Origin: Klebsiella ornithinolytica NBRC 105727 = ATCC 31898
GTDB lineage: Bacteria > Pseudomonadota > Gammaproteobacteria > Enterobacterales > Enterobacteriaceae
NCBI RefSeq assembly: GCF_001598295.1
Contig: NZ_BCYR01000012.1
Span: forward strand, 1-64,000
DNA: 64,000 nt
Reading direction: 5' to 3'
Part shown: positions 37,317 to 47,203 of the stretch, one piece after another
Numbering within the stretch: the stretch's first letter is position 1
How the letters are laid out: the number at the start of each line of letters is the position of its first letter
The notes under the pieces: model-generated
What the model was told of the DNA's origin: nothing
The model's input: the letters and a program-made list of their open reading frames with translations, nothing else
Database searches by the model: none
Made by a program: the position numbers and the translations under genes

Positions 37317-37982
37317 TTAACGCGTAATATGCCATCCACGGGCTTTCCACAGCGCAGGCAGCTGTGCCAAATCAGTAAAGGTCGTCACTTTTGGATGATC
37401 GATCGGTTTGTTGTGCGGATCGGCGCAGAAGTAAAACACCTCCATTCCTGCCTCAATCCCGGACTGAGCGCCTGCACTGGAATCATCCACCAGAATGCAG
37501 TTTTCGACGTTAACGTTCATCGCCTTTGCTGCATGGAACATCAGTGCCGGATCGGGTTTCCAGCGCTGAATATCGTAACCGCTGTACAGTCGGTCGGGAA
37601 AATGGCGCAACATGCCGGTTCTTCCCAGCGAGTGCTGCATTTTACTGACCGGGCCGTTAGAGACCACGCACATCGGCACGCTGATCGTATCCAGCAGCGT
37701 TTCCGCTCCGGCAATCGCTTCCAGTTCAGAATCAAACAGGCGTGCGACTTCGGCACGGTAGAGAGGTTCGAGCTCTGGTTTTTGTAGATTAACGCCGTGC
37801 TCCTGGTTGATGGTATCAATGATTTCGTAGAGCTTTACGCCTCTGAAACGCTTAAAAATCTCGTCTAAATCCAGCGTAATGCCGAACGCTTTGAACATGT
37901 GAACATAGGCGCGGGAACAGATCACTTCGCTGTCGACCAGCGTGCCGTCGCAGTCGAAAAACAGGGCTTCTATTTGGGACAT
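37317..37982 (-). CDS. yieH: HAD-family 6-phosphogluconate phosphatase YieH
   Basis: A 221-residue HAD hydrolase. Motif I is FFDCDGTLVDS with nucleophile D10 and acid D12, motif II is VVSNGP, and motif III/IV is KPDPALMF...ILVDDS. E. coli YieH dephosphorylates 6-phosphogluconate in vitro; the physiological role is open. It is divergent from adeP. The bgl operon found nearby in E. coli is absent here. Confidence 0.93.
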   Translation of the reverse strand: MSQIEALFFDCDGTLVDSEVICSRAYVHMFKAFGITLDLDEIFKRFRGVKLYEIIDTINQEHGVNLQKPELEPLYRAEVARLFDSELEAIAGAETLLDTISVPMCVVSNGPVSKMQHSLGRTGMLRHFPDRLYSGYDIQRWKPDPALMFHAAKAMNVNVENCILVDDSSAGAQSGIEAGMEVFYFCADPHNKPIDHPKVTTFTDLAQLPALWKARGWHITR

Positions 37983-37999
37983 GCCGTTTCCATTTTAAC

Positions 38000-38047
38000 A
38001 AGTTAACGTTTTCGTCCTGCCTATTCACAAGACGCAATCGTTGCCGT
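38000..38047. promoter_or_regulatory. Two PurR-box-like sites before adeP
   Basis: ACGCAATCGTTGCCGT at 38032-38047 matches the PurR consensus ACGCAAACGTTTGCGT at 13 of 16 bases. AAGTTAACGTTTTCGT at 38000-38015 matches the variant ending TTTTCGT about as well. They lie in the yieH/adeP divergent region. adeP is a PurR target in E. coli; use here is inferred. Confidence 0.45.
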
Positions 38048-38150
38048 ATAAGCAAATTCAATGAAAAAAATTACCATACAACTGCCCCCGGTGTCGCATT
38101 TTGGTATAGGATAGCGACGAATTTTCCCTCCTTTTGTTCGGAAACCGATA

Positions 38151-39488
38151 ATGAGTCAACAACAAACCAGCCAGTCTTCTGGCCAGGGTCTGCTGGAGCG
38201 CGTATTCAAACTACGTGAACACGGCACGACGGCACGTACCGAAGCGATAGCAGGTTTCACCACCTTTTTGACAATGGTCTACATTGTTTTCGTTAACCCA
38301 CAAATTCTTGGCGTAGCGGGTATGGATACCAGCGCTGTCTTTGTGACGACCTGTCTGATCGCCGCCTTCGGTAGTATTTTGATGGGGCTGTTTGCTAACC
38401 TGCCGGTTGCGCTGGCGCCGGCAATGGGGCTGAATGCCTTCTTCGCCTTTGTCGTCGTCCAGGCGATGGGGCTGCCGTGGCAGGTGGGGATGGGCGCTAT
38501 CTTCTGGGGCGCCGTTGGTCTGCTGCTGCTGACTATTTTCCGCGTACGTTACTGGATGATTGCCAATATTCCCGTCAGCCTGCGGGTGGGGATCACCAGC
38601 GGTATCGGGTTGTTTATCGGCATGATGGGGCTGAAAAATGCCGGCGTGATTGTCGCAAACAAAGACACGCTGGTGAGCATCGGTAACCTGACCTCCCACA
38701 GCGTGCTGCTGGGGATTCTCGGCTTCTTTATTATCGCTATTCTCGCCTCCCGTAACATTCATGCTGCGGTGCTGGTCTCCATCATCGTCACGACGCTGCT
38801 GGGCTGGATTCTGGGTGATGTCCACTACACCGGTATTGTTTCCGCTCCACCGAGCATTACGTCGGTGATTGGCCATGTTGATTTGGCTGGCTCATTTAAT
38901 CTCGGTCTGGCGGGTATCATCTTCTCCTTTATGCTGGTGAACCTGTTCGACTCCTCTGGAACCTTGATCGGCGTGACTGATAAAGCCGGTCTGGCCGATG
39001 AAAAAGGCAAATTCCCGCGGATGAAACAGGCGCTGTTTGTCGACAGTATCTCATCGGTGGCCGGTTCCTTTATCGGCACCTCTTCTGTGACCGCCTATAT
39101 CGAATCCTCCTCCGGTGTTTCCGTGGGCGGGCGTACCGGTCTGACGGCGGTGGTCGTGGGGATTCTGTTCCTGCTGGTTATCTTCCTGTCGCCGCTGGCG
39201 GGCATGGTGCCGGCGTATGCCGCAGCAGGTGCGCTGATCTATGTGGGCGTACTGATGACATCCAGCCTGTCGCGCGTGAAGTGGGACGACCTGACGGAAG
39301 CGGTGCCGGCCTTTGTGACCGCCGTGATGATGCCGTTCAGCTTCTCAATTACCGAAGGGATTGCGTTAGGCTTTATCTCTTACTGCGTGATGAAGATTGG
39401 TACCGGTCGTCTGCGCGATCTCAGCCCGTGCGTGATTATCGTCTCGCTGCTGTTCGTGCTGAAAATCGTGTTTATCGACGCGCACTAA
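38151..39488 (+). CDS. adeP: Adenine permease AdeP (NCS2/AzgA type)
   Basis: A 445-residue proton-coupled purine permease with about 14 spans. The AzgA subfamily motifs are present: GMDTSAVFVTTCLIAAFGS near the N-terminus, the AMGLNAFFAF segment, and LFDSSGTLIGV and SSVTAYIESSSGVSVGGRTGLTA in the substrate-site half. It matches E. coli AdeP (YieG), a high-affinity adenine transporter. A strong terminator follows. Confidence 0.95.
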   Translation: MSQQQTSQSSGQGLLERVFKLREHGTTARTEAIAGFTTFLTMVYIVFVNPQILGVAGMDTSAVFVTTCLIAAFGSILMGLFANLPVALAPAMGLNAFFAFVVVQAMGLPWQVGMGAIFWGAVGLLLLTIFRVRYWMIANIPVSLRVGITSGIGLFIGMMGLKNAGVIVANKDTLVSIGNLTSHSVLLGILGFFIIAILASRNIHAAVLVSIIVTTLLGWILGDVHYTGIVSAPPSITSVIGHVDLAGSFNLGLAGIIFSFMLVNLFDSSGTLIGVTDKAGLADEKGKFPRMKQALFVDSISSVAGSFIGTSSVTAYIESSSGVSVGGRTGLTAVVVGILFLLVIFLSPLAGMVPAYAAAGALIYVGVLMTSSLSRVKWDDLTEAVPAFVTAVMMPFSFSITEGIALGFISYCVMKIGTGRLRDLSPCVIIVSLLFVLKIVFIDAH

Positions 39489-39506
39489 GCGTCGAGCATT
39501 ATAAGA

Positions 39507-39536
39507 AAGCCCGGCAGCGCTGCCGGGCTTTTTTTT
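39507..39536. terminator. adeP/chrR bidirectional terminator
   Basis: A perfect 24-bp palindrome at 39507-39530 with arms AAGCCCGGCAGC and GCTGCCGGGCTT. It is followed by T residues on the plus strand and sits between the convergent adeP and chrR stops. Confidence 0.9.
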
Positions 39537-40101
39537 ACGCTTTCACTCGCTGAATATACTCGGCAAAGGCGCTCAGCTGTCCACTCAGATGGTCGAGCGT
39601 GCTCTGATCGACCACCTCTCCCGACTGCGGATCGACCTTGTTCTGAATCACGCCGCCCATAAACTCAGGCTTGTTCATCACCATCGCATCGAGGAACACC
39701 AGAATTTGACGCAGGTGATACTGGCAGCGTGCGCCGCCAATTGCGCCCATGGAGCTGGTTTGAATCAGGACCGGTTTCCCGGACAGCGGTTGTTCAGGCA
39801 GGCGCGACAGCCAGTCAATCGCGTTTTTCAGGCCGCCGGGAACGGAATAGTTATATTCAGGTGTAACGATAACAACGCCGTCGGCTTCGCGAATCTGTTG
39901 TGCAATATCCTGCACGCTTTGCGGAAACCCGTCTTCCTGCTGGATATCCGCGTCATATAACGGAATGTCGCCAATCGATGGCAATGCGGAGATCTCCATG
40001 CCCGCCGGCGCAATGCCAGGCAGGGTGCGCGCAACCATGCCATTAAAAGACCCCTTGCGCAGACTTCCGAGTAGCGTAACAACTTTCAACGTATCAGACA
40101 T
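39535..40101 (-). CDS. chrR: NAD(P)H-dependent FMN reductase / quinone reductase ChrR (YieF)
   Basis: A 188-residue flavodoxin-like reductase. The FMN phosphate loop is GSLRKGSFN at 12-20, and the flavin loop is PEYNYSVPGGLKNAIDWLSR. The E. coli enzyme reduces quinones, chromate and other electron acceptors with two-electron transfer. It converges on adeP and is 37 bp downstream of yieE, so the two are probably cotranscribed. Confidence 0.94.
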   Translation of the reverse strand: MSDTLKVVTLLGSLRKGSFNGMVARTLPGIAPAGMEISALPSIGDIPLYDADIQQEDGFPQSVQDIAQQIREADGVVIVTPEYNYSVPGGLKNAIDWLSRLPEQPLSGKPVLIQTSSMGAIGGARCQYHLRQILVFLDAMVMNKPEFMGGVIQNKVDPQSGEVVDQSTLDHLSGQLSAFAEYIQRVKA

Positions 40102-40138
40102 GATTGCTCCTTTGCATCATGATAGCCGGACAGACCGG

Positions 40139-40876
40139 TCAGTTGAGGGAGAGTGCTTTTTCTGTGGGCAGGCTGGTAAAGCGCATCAGACGGGCAGAGG
40201 GCTCCTTCGCTCGCATCTGTGCGTCCGGCAGGCTACGCCAGCCTTCCTGACAATTGTATTCCCAGACTTTAAGCTGGCCGATGGCCGGCGTGGCGGCAAT
40301 CGACCAGACCAGTATCGGTTCCGCATCGCACAGGGCTTCAACAGGTTGCATGTTGGTGGTCCGTAGTCGCCCCGCGCCGGGTAGCAGCTGCAGACGGACG
40401 GGCGCTTCACCGGTCAACTTCAGCACGCTCCTGCGCAGCGCCACCAGCTGGGCGCGCGCTTCGTCAGGGTCATGCTGGATGTTAATCCATAAATTCTCAT
40501 TGCTGTTGAACACGTAGCGGTTGGCGTCGTGCAGCGGGTGGACGCCGCGCGAGGCGTGCTGAAGCTCCATATCCAGCCCACAATCGCCTTCCGTCGTCAG
40601 GCTCACGCCGACAATGTTTCCGGCATAGGAAATGGAAAATCGCGGCAGGTGGGGATCGCGAAAAACGGGTCTGCCGTTCTCTTCGCTGATGATTTCGGGG
40701 AGCTCGCTAATGCCATACAGCATAAACAACAGTTCGGCGAGCAGCGAACGTGATGCGCGATAGCGGGTCTGTCGGTATTCTGGCAGGCGCTGCGCGGATT
40801 GATGACAGGCCGCGGACAGTCGTGTCGATAGCGGCTCCCTGGTGCTGAGTATCCCTCTTGCAAAATGCGTTGCCAT
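40139..40876 (-). CDS. yieE: 4'-phosphopantetheinyl transferase superfamily protein YieE
   Basis: A 245-residue protein with the ACPS/Sfp-type fold. The segment FSISYAGNIVGVSLTTEGDCGLDMEL carries the conserved G-D of the magnesium site, and RRSVLKLTGEA corresponds to the usual WxxKEA-like helix with changes. It resembles E. coli YieE. The carrier protein it might modify is unknown, and no polyketide or peptide synthetase lies nearby. Confidence 0.85.
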   Translation of the reverse strand: MATHFARGILSTREPLSTRLSAACHQSAQRLPEYRQTRYRASRSLLAELLFMLYGISELPEIISEENGRPVFRDPHLPRFSISYAGNIVGVSLTTEGDCGLDMELQHASRGVHPLHDANRYVFNSNENLWINIQHDPDEARAQLVALRRSVLKLTGEAPVRLQLLPGAGRLRTTNMQPVEALCDAEPILVWSIAATPAIGQLKVWEYNCQEGWRSLPDAQMRAKEPSARLMRFTSLPTEKALSLN

Positions 40877-41031
40877 TCGTCGCTCCGTGATTAATGGTCA
40901 GAGAAAAAGTTGGGGGTCTATTATTACCTGGTATTGATAGGTTTTAATGCGGAAATCCCCCCTTGAAAAGGGATTTGCGCGATTTTTACAATTTCTTGCG
41001 CAGTCAGGCGGGGATGGCAGGAGAAAACACG
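40877..41031. other. yieE-yidZ intergenic region
   Basis: 155 bp. It contains an inverted repeat AAATCCC/GGGATTT at 40953-40976 with a 10-nt loop and no T-tract. No gene was seen. Confidence 0.5.
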
Positions 41032-41991
41032 TCAGAGGGGGTCCGCATAGAGTCGCTTAAACGTTTCTCTGAGCCAGACTATCTTCGGGTTGTCGCTGTT
41101 GCGTTTGTGCCATAGCAGGGTAAAGGGCACCCGCGTTTTTTCCAGCAATAGCGGCTCCAGCGGAAGCGGCCGCGACACCAGCGGCAGGTGGTGCTGCCGG
41201 TTATAGTGATGGCAATAACGCGGCGCGGTGGCCAGCATCGTGTGATTCGGCTGGGCGGCCATAAACAGCGATTGTTCAAACCCCGGCAGGGTTAACGCAA
41301 CGGTGCGTTTATGCCCCAGCTCGTGGAGAACATCATCCAGCGCCCAGGTATCACTCTGTTCCCAGCTGATATTGATATGCGGATAGCGTAAAAAGGTCTC
41401 CAGATTCCACTCTTCGTTGAGCGCCGGGTGATCCGCGCGCAGCCAGACCTGAGGCAGGTCGGTAAACAGGACTTCAAAATCGATATACCACGGCAGCTGG
41501 CTGAGTTGCTCCCGTGAACGCGGATGTGTTTCACGTCCGCAAAAGCCGATATCGACTTCACCGCGAATGATCGCATCCAGCGAGTCATAGTCCCAGTTGC
41601 GCAGGCGAATCAGCGCCTGGGGATAGCGCTGGTAGATTTGCTGCGACAGCGAATTAAACAGAATCATCAGCAGCGGCGTTTCCGCCGCCAGTTCGAACTT
41701 CAGACCGCTCGGCATGATGTGGTGGGGTTTATCGAGGATCTGATTGCCCATCTGCATCCAGTCCGCCAGATCCTGCTCCATGCTGGTCATCAATGGCGTC
41801 GGCGACAGACCGAGCGGCGTTTTGACGAATAGCGGATCGTCAAACCAGGCGCGCAGTTTAGCTAATGATTTACTCACCGCCGACGGCGAAACGTTCATGC
41901 GCTTCGCCGTGCGGGTGACGCTGAGCTCCTGGGTCAGAAGCTGCAGACAGAGTAATAAATTAAGATCGAGACTCGACAGGGATTTCTTCAT
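41032..41991 (-). CDS. yidZ: LysR-family regulator YidZ
   Basis: A 319-residue LysR-type regulator. The N-terminal HTH ([24 protein letters not shown], about 23-46) precedes a two-lobed effector domain. It matches E. coli YidZ, reported to affect nitric oxide tolerance in anaerobic cells. Its start lies inside the mdtL coding end (32-bp overlap in a different frame), so it is probably cotranscribed with mdtL. Confidence 0.93.
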   Translation of the reverse strand: MKKSLSSLDLNLLLCLQLLTQELSVTRTAKRMNVSPSAVSKSLAKLRAWFDDPLFVKTPLGLSPTPLMTSMEQDLADWMQMGNQILDKPHHIMPSGLKFELAAETPLLMILFNSLSQQIYQRYPQALIRLRNWDYDSLDAIIRGEVDIGFCGRETHPRSREQLSQLPWYIDFEVLFTDLPQVWLRADHPALNEEWNLETFLRYPHINISWEQSDTWALDDVLHELGHKRTVALTLPGFEQSLFMAAQPNHTMLATAPRYCHHYNRQHHLPLVSRPLPLEPLLLEKTRVPFTLLWHKRNSDNPKIVWLRETFKRLYADPL

Positions 41992-43144
41992 TATGTTGCG
42001 CAGCCCGGACAGAGGAAGCGGCCAGAATCAGAACAATACTCACTATGCTACAGGCAATGAGAATCCCGATCAGCATATTCATGGCACTTAACCCGATGAT
42101 GGCAGCGAGCCAAATCCACAGTGAAGAGCCGCAAACCTGAGCAATCCCCAGTACCGAACTGGCAACCCCAGCCCGCAGAGTAAATGGCCCCAGGGCCTGG
42201 CTCATGGCAACGCCAAAGCCCACAGAGAAGCCTGCGCAAATGAGCGCCAGACCCAGCATGGTTACCGTCTGGCTGGTGGCAAGGCAGAGCAAAGCCCCGG
42301 CCGTAAAGAACATCACCTGTGACGTCAGCATCAATGTACGCGGTTTAAACAGGGTGAGCGCAAAGGGCGTTGAGAACGACACCGTCATGCTGACCAGCGC
42401 CATTAAGGCCATCGCCATCGAGTATTGTCCACGATCGAACCCCATCTCCTCCATCATCAATACCGGGGAGACGTTAACGTAGGTGAGGATCGCCGTTACG
42501 CTGAGGGTAGTAATGACGATACGGCTGAGGAAAAAGCGGTTCAGCAGTGATTCCGTGGCATTTTTCTGCCCGGAAAGAGTCGGTGAAGGGGCTGCCGGCC
42601 GCGTTTCCCGCAGCATAAAGACCGAGAGCAGGCCGACCATCACCCCCATGCCGGTCATGGTGTAGAACAGGCTCTGCCACGGGTATTTCAGCATAATCAG
42701 GTGGCCCAAAACGGGAGCCAGGACCGGGATAATGCAGGTGATGCCATTTAACAGCGACAGCACCCTGGCGCGACGACGATCGTCGAGCGTATCGCGCAGG
42801 ACGGCAAAGGCGACGACGTAGCAGCTCCCCGCCCCGATGCCCTGAATAAAACGCCCGACCAGGAAGAGATCGCTGCTCTGCGCGTGCGCGCAGAGCAGCG
42901 AGGCCAAAATAAATGTCGTCGAACCGAAAATGGCGACCGGCTTACGTCCGGATTTATCGGCTGCTCTGCCGGCAAACAGCATCGCGGCGGCCATGCCCGC
43001 AAGGTAAACCGAGAATGCAATATGCAGCTGTGCTTCGCTGGCGCCGAGGTCCTGCGCAATACGCGGCAAACCAACCAGATACATATCGATGCCGGATGGA
43101 TAGAGTAAAACCAGCGCAAAACTGCAGATAAGAAAGCGTGCCAT
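41960..43144 (-). CDS. mdtL: Multidrug efflux MFS transporter MdtL
   Basis: A 394-residue, 12-span DHA1 drug:proton antiporter. Motif A is [19 protein letters not shown], motif B-like [22 protein letters not shown], and motif C-like around [11 protein letters not shown]. The start at 43144 (MARFLICS) has a GGGGG-rich upstream site and matches E. coli; the frame stays open upstream to 43396 but that stretch overlaps the GNAT gene on the same strand. In E. coli it lies next to tnaB, which is missing here. Confidence 0.93.
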   Translation of the reverse strand: MARFLICSFALVLLYPSGIDMYLVGLPRIAQDLGASEAQLHIAFSVYLAGMAAAMLFAGRAADKSGRKPVAIFGSTTFILASLLCAHAQSSDLFLVGRFIQGIGAGSCYVVAFAVLRDTLDDRRRARVLSLLNGITCIIPVLAPVLGHLIMLKYPWQSLFYTMTGMGVMVGLLSVFMLRETRPAAPSPTLSGQKNATESLLNRFFLSRIVITTLSVTAILTYVNVSPVLMMEEMGFDRGQYSMAMALMALVSMTVSFSTPFALTLFKPRTLMLTSQVMFFTAGALLCLATSQTVTMLGLALICAGFSVGFGVAMSQALGPFTLRAGVASSVLGIAQVCGSSLWIWLAAIIGLSAMNMLIGILIACSIVSIVLILAASSVRAAQHNEEIPVESRS

Positions 43145-43262
43145 AGAACCCCCGCGAGAATAGAGGCGTACAGAGTAATGGCTATTGCGCGGCAGTACGA
43201 GTTGCCATTTGGACAACAATGATTTCCTGAGAGGAAAAACCCTCGCTGCGTTCTGCGATGAA

Positions 43263-43667
43263 CTACCAGACTTTGGCCATGCCATCGCTGGCCGGGCGCA
43301 CGGAAGTAAAACCAAACTTCGCATACAGCTCGGGGACATCGGCAACCAGAGAAACATACGCGCCCTGAAAGGCATTGGCATCCAGCCAGCGGACAATATT
43401 CTCCATAATCAGTCTACCCAGCCCTTTTCCCTGGTGCGCCGGATCGACCGCGACATCGACTATCTCGAAATTAACGGCGCCATCACCGACGATGCGACCC
43501 ATGCCAACCGGAATTCCCTGCCAGAGAATATGGACGCCGTAGCAGCTGCGCGGCAATCCGGCTATCACGCCCTCCAGCGGGCGCGGTGACATGCCGGAGA
43601 TCCGTCGTAAACGGCAAAAATCCTCTGCCGACGGGACGGTCTCGATAACGGCGTAATCAGAAGTCAT
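43263..43667 (-). CDS. GNAT-family N-acetyltransferase
   Basis: A 134-residue acetyltransferase. The acetyl-CoA pyrophosphate loop is [14 protein letters not shown], preceded by the strand EIVDVAVDP; the C-terminal part has [11 protein letters not shown], usual for small GNAT enzymes. The start at 43667 (MTSDYAVIE) was chosen over an in-frame ATG at 43712 because an AGGAT element sits upstream. The substrate is unknown. It occupies the place where E. coli carries tnaCAB, between mnmE and mdtL. Confidence 0.85.
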   Translation of the reverse strand: MTSDYAVIETVPSAEDFCRLRRISGMSPRPLEGVIAGLPRSCYGVHILWQGIPVGMGRIVGDGAVNFEIVDVAVDPAHQGKGLGRLIMENIVRWLDANAFQGAYVSLVADVPELYAKFGFTSVRPASDGMAKVW

Positions 43668-43778
43668 GGCGGTATCCTGTTGTGGGAGGCTCATGACATT
43701 TAATGATGCCACGTTGTAGGAAGCAACCTTGCGTCGGTGAGATCGTGAGATGAAAGGAAAAACCTCCGGTCAGGAAAA

Positions 43779-43815
43779 TAAAAAAACCTGCATAAACATT
43801 AAGTTGATGCAGGTT
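43779..43815 (-). terminator. mnmE terminator
   Basis: AACCTGCAT/ATGCAGGTT 9-bp stem with a 13-nt loop, followed on the minus strand by a long T-rich run. It lies about 34 bp past the mnmE stop. Confidence 0.88.
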
Positions 43816-43848
43816 AGTTCATGCTCACCAAGGTATATTGATGATGCG

Positions 43849-45213
43849 TTATTTACCGATACAGAAGCTGGAGAAAATGCGCCCCAGCAGGTCATCAGAG
43901 GTGAATTCGCCGGTGATCTCGCTCAACGCCTGTTGCGAGAGCCGTAGCTCTTCGGCCAGTAGTTCACCGGCCCAGGCGCCAAGCAGCTGCGCTTTGCCCT
44001 GCTGGAGATGACTGGCGGCTTCTGACAGCGCCTGCAGGTGACGACGACGGGCGAGGAAACCGCCTTCCATGTTGGTATCGAAGCCCATGCTCTGCTTGAG
44101 ATGGTTGCGCAGGACATCTACGCCCTCACCGGTTCGCGCCGACAGTCGAATCAGTGAGTGGCCATTCACTTCACTGATACCCAACGTTTCGCCGGTGACG
44201 TCAGCTTTGTTTCGGACCACGGTAATCGGCAGTTTCGCCGGTAAACGCTCGATAAAGTCTGGCCAGATTTCCGCCGGGTCGACGGCGCTGGTGGTCGTAC
44301 CGTCCACCATGAACAGTACCCGGTCAGCCTGCTCGATTTCCTGCCAGGCACGTTCAATACCAATGCGCTCAACCTCATCATTGGCATCGCGGAGTCCTGC
44401 GGTATCGATGATATGCAGCGGCATGCCGTCGATATGGATATGCTCGCGCAGTACATCGCGGGTGGTTCCGGCAATATCGGTCACGATCGCCGCTTCGCGC
44501 CCGGCCAGCGCGTTCAGCAGGCTCGATTTCCCGGCGTTCGGGCGACCGGCGATCACCACTTTCATCCCTTCGCGTAGCAGGCTGCCCTGGCGGGCCTCGG
44601 CGCGAACGGCATCAAGATCGGCAATCACGCCGTTGAGCTGGGCTTCGATTTTACCGTCGGAAAGAAAATCGATTTCCTCATCCGGGAAGTCAATAGCGGC
44701 TTCGACATAGATACGCAGATGGGTCAGCGCTTCCACCAGATGATTCACCCGGGCAGAGAAGGCGCCCTGCAGCGAGTTCAGCGCCGAGCGTGCTGCCTGC
44801 TCGGAACTGGCGTCAATCAGGTCAGCAATCGCTTCAGCCTGGGCGAGATCGAGCTTATCGTTAAGAAACGCGCGTTCAGAGAACTCCCCGGGCCTGGCGA
44901 TACGCACGCCCGGCAGCGTCAGGATTCGTTTCAGGAGCAGATCCAGAATCACCGGGCCGCCGTGGCCCTGGAGTTCCAGCACATCTTCACCGGTAAAGGA
45001 GTTTGGGCCGGGGAACCATAGCGCAATACCCTGATCCAGCGGCGTGCCGTCGGTATCTTTAAAGGGCAGATAATCGGCGTAGCGCGGTTTTGGCAGCTTG
45101 CCGAGAACCGCTTGCGCGACGTCGCGTGCTTTGAGGCCGGAGATGCGCAGGATGCCCACACCACCGCGTCCCGGTGGGGTTGCCTGGGCGACGATAGTGT
45201 CGTTATGGCTCAT
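43849..45213 (-). CDS. mnmE: tRNA modification GTPase MnmE
   Basis: A 454-residue GTPase, partner of MnmG in wobble uridine modification. It has an N-terminal tetrahydrofolate-binding domain, a helical domain with an inserted G domain (P-loop GRPNAGKS at 223-230; [19 protein letters not shown]) and the C-terminal CIGK (451-454) with the functional cysteine. Length equals E. coli MnmE. A terminator lies only 21 bp upstream of its ATG, so expression must come from readthrough or from a promoter placed unusually close. Confidence 0.98.
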   Translation of the reverse strand: MSHNDTIVAQATPPGRGGVGILRISGLKARDVAQAVLGKLPKPRYADYLPFKDTDGTPLDQGIALWFPGPNSFTGEDVLELQGHGGPVILDLLLKRILTLPGVRIARPGEFSERAFLNDKLDLAQAEAIADLIDASSEQAARSALNSLQGAFSARVNHLVEALTHLRIYVEAAIDFPDEEIDFLSDGKIEAQLNGVIADLDAVRAEARQGSLLREGMKVVIAGRPNAGKSSLLNALAGREAAIVTDIAGTTRDVLREHIHIDGMPLHIIDTAGLRDANDEVERIGIERAWQEIEQADRVLFMVDGTTTSAVDPAEIWPDFIERLPAKLPITVVRNKADVTGETLGISEVNGHSLIRLSARTGEGVDVLRNHLKQSMGFDTNMEGGFLARRRHLQALSEAASHLQQGKAQLLGAWAGELLAEELRLSQQALSEITGEFTSDDLLGRIFSSFCIGK

Positions 45214-45234
45214 GATGACTCTCTATGTAAATGT

Positions 45235-45258
45235 AAAAAAGGCGGTCTATTGACCGCC
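45235..45258 (-). terminator. yidC terminator just before mnmE
   Basis: GGCGGTC/GACCGCC 7-bp stem with a TATT-type loop and six T residues in the minus direction. It lies 39 bp after the yidC stop, and its T-run ends 21 nt before the mnmE start codon. Confidence 0.88.
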
Positions 45259-45296
45259 TTCTCTGGCATTGATGCTACTGCGGTTTAAGCAGAGTA

Positions 45297-46943
45297 TCAG
45301 CTCTTTTTCTTCTCGCGGCTATGCAGACCACGCTTCTCGAGACCACGGTAAATCAGCTGCTGCTGAATAATGGTCACCAGGTTGCTGACGATATAGTAAA
45401 CCACCAGACCTGACGGGAACCACAGGAAGAACACCGTAAAGATGACCGGCATAAAGGTCATGATCTTCTGCTGCATCGGGTCGGTCACGGTGGTCGGAGA
45501 CATCTTCTGAATGAAGAACATCGTCGCGCCCATGATGATCGGCAGGATGTAGTACGGGTCTTGTGCTGACAGGTCGTGGATCCACAGGATAAACGGCGCA
45601 TGACGCAGTTCAACCGAGGCGCTCAGCATGTAGTACAGCGCAAGGAAGATTGGCATCTGAATAATCAGCGGGAAGCAGCCACCCAGCGGGTTGACCTTTT
45701 CTGCTTTATACAGGGCCATCATTTCCTGGCTTTGACGCTGTTTGTCATCGCCCAGACGCTCACGCATTGCCTGAATCTTCGGCTGCAGCATGCGCATCTT
45801 CGCCATGGAGGTGTACTGCGCTTTGGTCAGCGGGTACATGATGCCACGAACGATAAAGGTGATAACGATGATCGAGAAGCCCCAGTTGCCGAGGAAGCTG
45901 TGGATGAATTTCAGCAGCTTAAACAGCGGTTGGGAGATGAACCACAGCCAGCCGTAGTCGACGGTCAGATCCAGGTGCGGCGCGACGGCTGCCATTTTGT
46001 CCTGAATGGCCGGGCCGACCCACAGAACGCTTTCCAGCTTGTCGGTTTGACCCGGCTGCACCAGTACCGGCTGCGATTTATAGCCGATGGCGACAACGCC
46101 GTTGCCGAGGTTGGCGGTGTAGAAGTTGTTGGTACCGCTGTTTTGCGGAACCCATGCGGTGGTGAAGTACTGCTGCAGCATCGCCACCCAACCGTCTTTG
46201 GTGCTGACGTTCAGGTTTTCGTTATCGACGATGGTATCGAATTTATATTTTTCGTATTTCGATTCAGACGTTGAATACGCGGCGCCACGGAAGGTGTGCA
46301 TCGTAGACAGGCCACCGGTTTGCGTATCGCGGGCGGTTGGCAGGTTGGCAGTCTGTTTCAGCTGACCGAAGGTAGAAATCTCCAGCGGTTTTTCGCCAAC
46401 GTTCTGCACGTTATAACCCACGTTCACCGCATAATCACCGCGTTTCAGGGTGAAGGTTTTGGTGAAGACGTTGCCTGCTTTATCGGTATACGTCAGCGGA
46501 ATGACGATTTCGTTCTGGCCTTCCGCCAGCACAAACGCATCTTTATCGACGTTATACAGCGGGCGGGCTCCATTAGCCGGGTTATCCGGGCCATCACGAC
46601 CGGTTAAGCCGCTTTGAGCCTGATAGATAAACTGTGGCGTGGTTTCCAGTAACTGGAACGGTTCAGTCGACTTCAGTGCTTTCGGATAAGCCGGAAGCAG
46701 CGCTTGCTCCACATCACCACCGCGGGTGTTGATGGTCAGCTCAAGCACATCGGTTTTTACCGTAATCAGTTTCCCCTGGCCACTGGCCGGTACGCCCTGG
46801 TCGGCGGCGCTACCCGCTGCTGTGGTCGTTGTCTGCGTGGTCTGTTGCTGAGCCTGAGGATTGTTATCCTGCTCCCAGGCTTGCCAGATCATGAAAGACA
46901 CGAACAACAAAGCGATGATAAGAAGATTGCGTTGCGAATCCAT
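45297..46943 (-). CDS. yidC: Membrane protein insertase YidC
   Basis: A 548-residue insertase. An N-terminal signal anchor (about 5-20) is followed by a large periplasmic beta-domain and a C-terminal Oxa1 core of five spans. A conserved arginine lies at the start of TM2 ([21 protein letters not shown]). It inserts F0 subunits a and c among others, which links it to the atp operon in the same window. It lies 2 bp after yidD. Confidence 0.98.
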   Translation of the reverse strand: MDSQRNLLIIALLFVSFMIWQAWEQDNNPQAQQQTTQTTTTAAGSAADQGVPASGQGKLITVKTDVLELTINTRGGDVEQALLPAYPKALKSTEPFQLLETTPQFIYQAQSGLTGRDGPDNPANGARPLYNVDKDAFVLAEGQNEIVIPLTYTDKAGNVFTKTFTLKRGDYAVNVGYNVQNVGEKPLEISTFGQLKQTANLPTARDTQTGGLSTMHTFRGAAYSTSESKYEKYKFDTIVDNENLNVSTKDGWVAMLQQYFTTAWVPQNSGTNNFYTANLGNGVVAIGYKSQPVLVQPGQTDKLESVLWVGPAIQDKMAAVAPHLDLTVDYGWLWFISQPLFKLLKFIHSFLGNWGFSIIVITFIVRGIMYPLTKAQYTSMAKMRMLQPKIQAMRERLGDDKQRQSQEMMALYKAEKVNPLGGCFPLIIQMPIFLALYYMLSASVELRHAPFILWIHDLSAQDPYYILPIIMGATMFFIQKMSPTTVTDPMQQKIMTFMPVIFTVFFLWFPSGLVVYYIVSNLVTIIQQQLIYRGLEKRGLHSREKKKS

Positions 46944-46945
46944 CG

Positions 46946-47203
46946 TTAGTGTTCTCTGGTATCAAATGGTCCAGGCGGGACGGGATCGTCACCACCAGGG
47001 TGTAAAGGGTGGCATTTTAATACGCGTTTCACTGTCAACCAACTGCCTTTTATCACTCCAAACCTGCGCAATGCCTCAATTCCGTAGCTTGAACAGGTTG
47101 GCGTGAAACGACAATGCGGCCCGAGTAGCGGACTAATCAGGCGCTGATAGACCCGTATAAGGCCTATCAGGACCCGGGAGCCAGGCGACAATGGCGGCGC
47201 CAT
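46946..47203 (-). CDS. yidD: Membrane protein insertion efficiency factor YidD
   Basis: An 85-residue HAF-family protein. The cysteine motif [15 protein letters not shown] is followed by [13 protein letters not shown], and an N-terminal amphipathic helix binds membrane. It assists YidC-dependent insertion. Its first 37 nt overlap the end of rnpA in a different frame, an arrangement shared across enterobacteria. Confidence 0.96.
   Translation of the reverse strand: MAPPLSPGSRVLIGLIRVYQRLISPLLGPHCRFTPTCSSYGIEALRRFGVIKGSWLTVKRVLKCHPLHPGGDDPVPPGPFDTREH

Noticed and set aside
40953-40976. AAATCCC/GGGATTT hairpin as a terminator in the yidZ-yieE spacer
   Set aside because: No T-run on either strand and a 10-nt loop; kept only as an unassigned inverted repeat.
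43145-43396. Upstream extension of the mdtL frame
   Set aside because: It overlaps the GNAT gene and has no similarity to MdtL; 43144 gives a normal 12-span protein.
43668-43848. Possible tnaC leader remnant between the GNAT gene and mnmE
   Set aside because: No short ORF with the conserved Trp and Pro of TnaC and no Rho/boxA-like run; the hairpin there is an mnmE terminator.
45576-46274. A 232-codon frame opposite yidC
   Set aside because: Low-complexity His/Gln/Arg-rich translation typical of an antisense shadow; yidC is fully conserved on the other strand.
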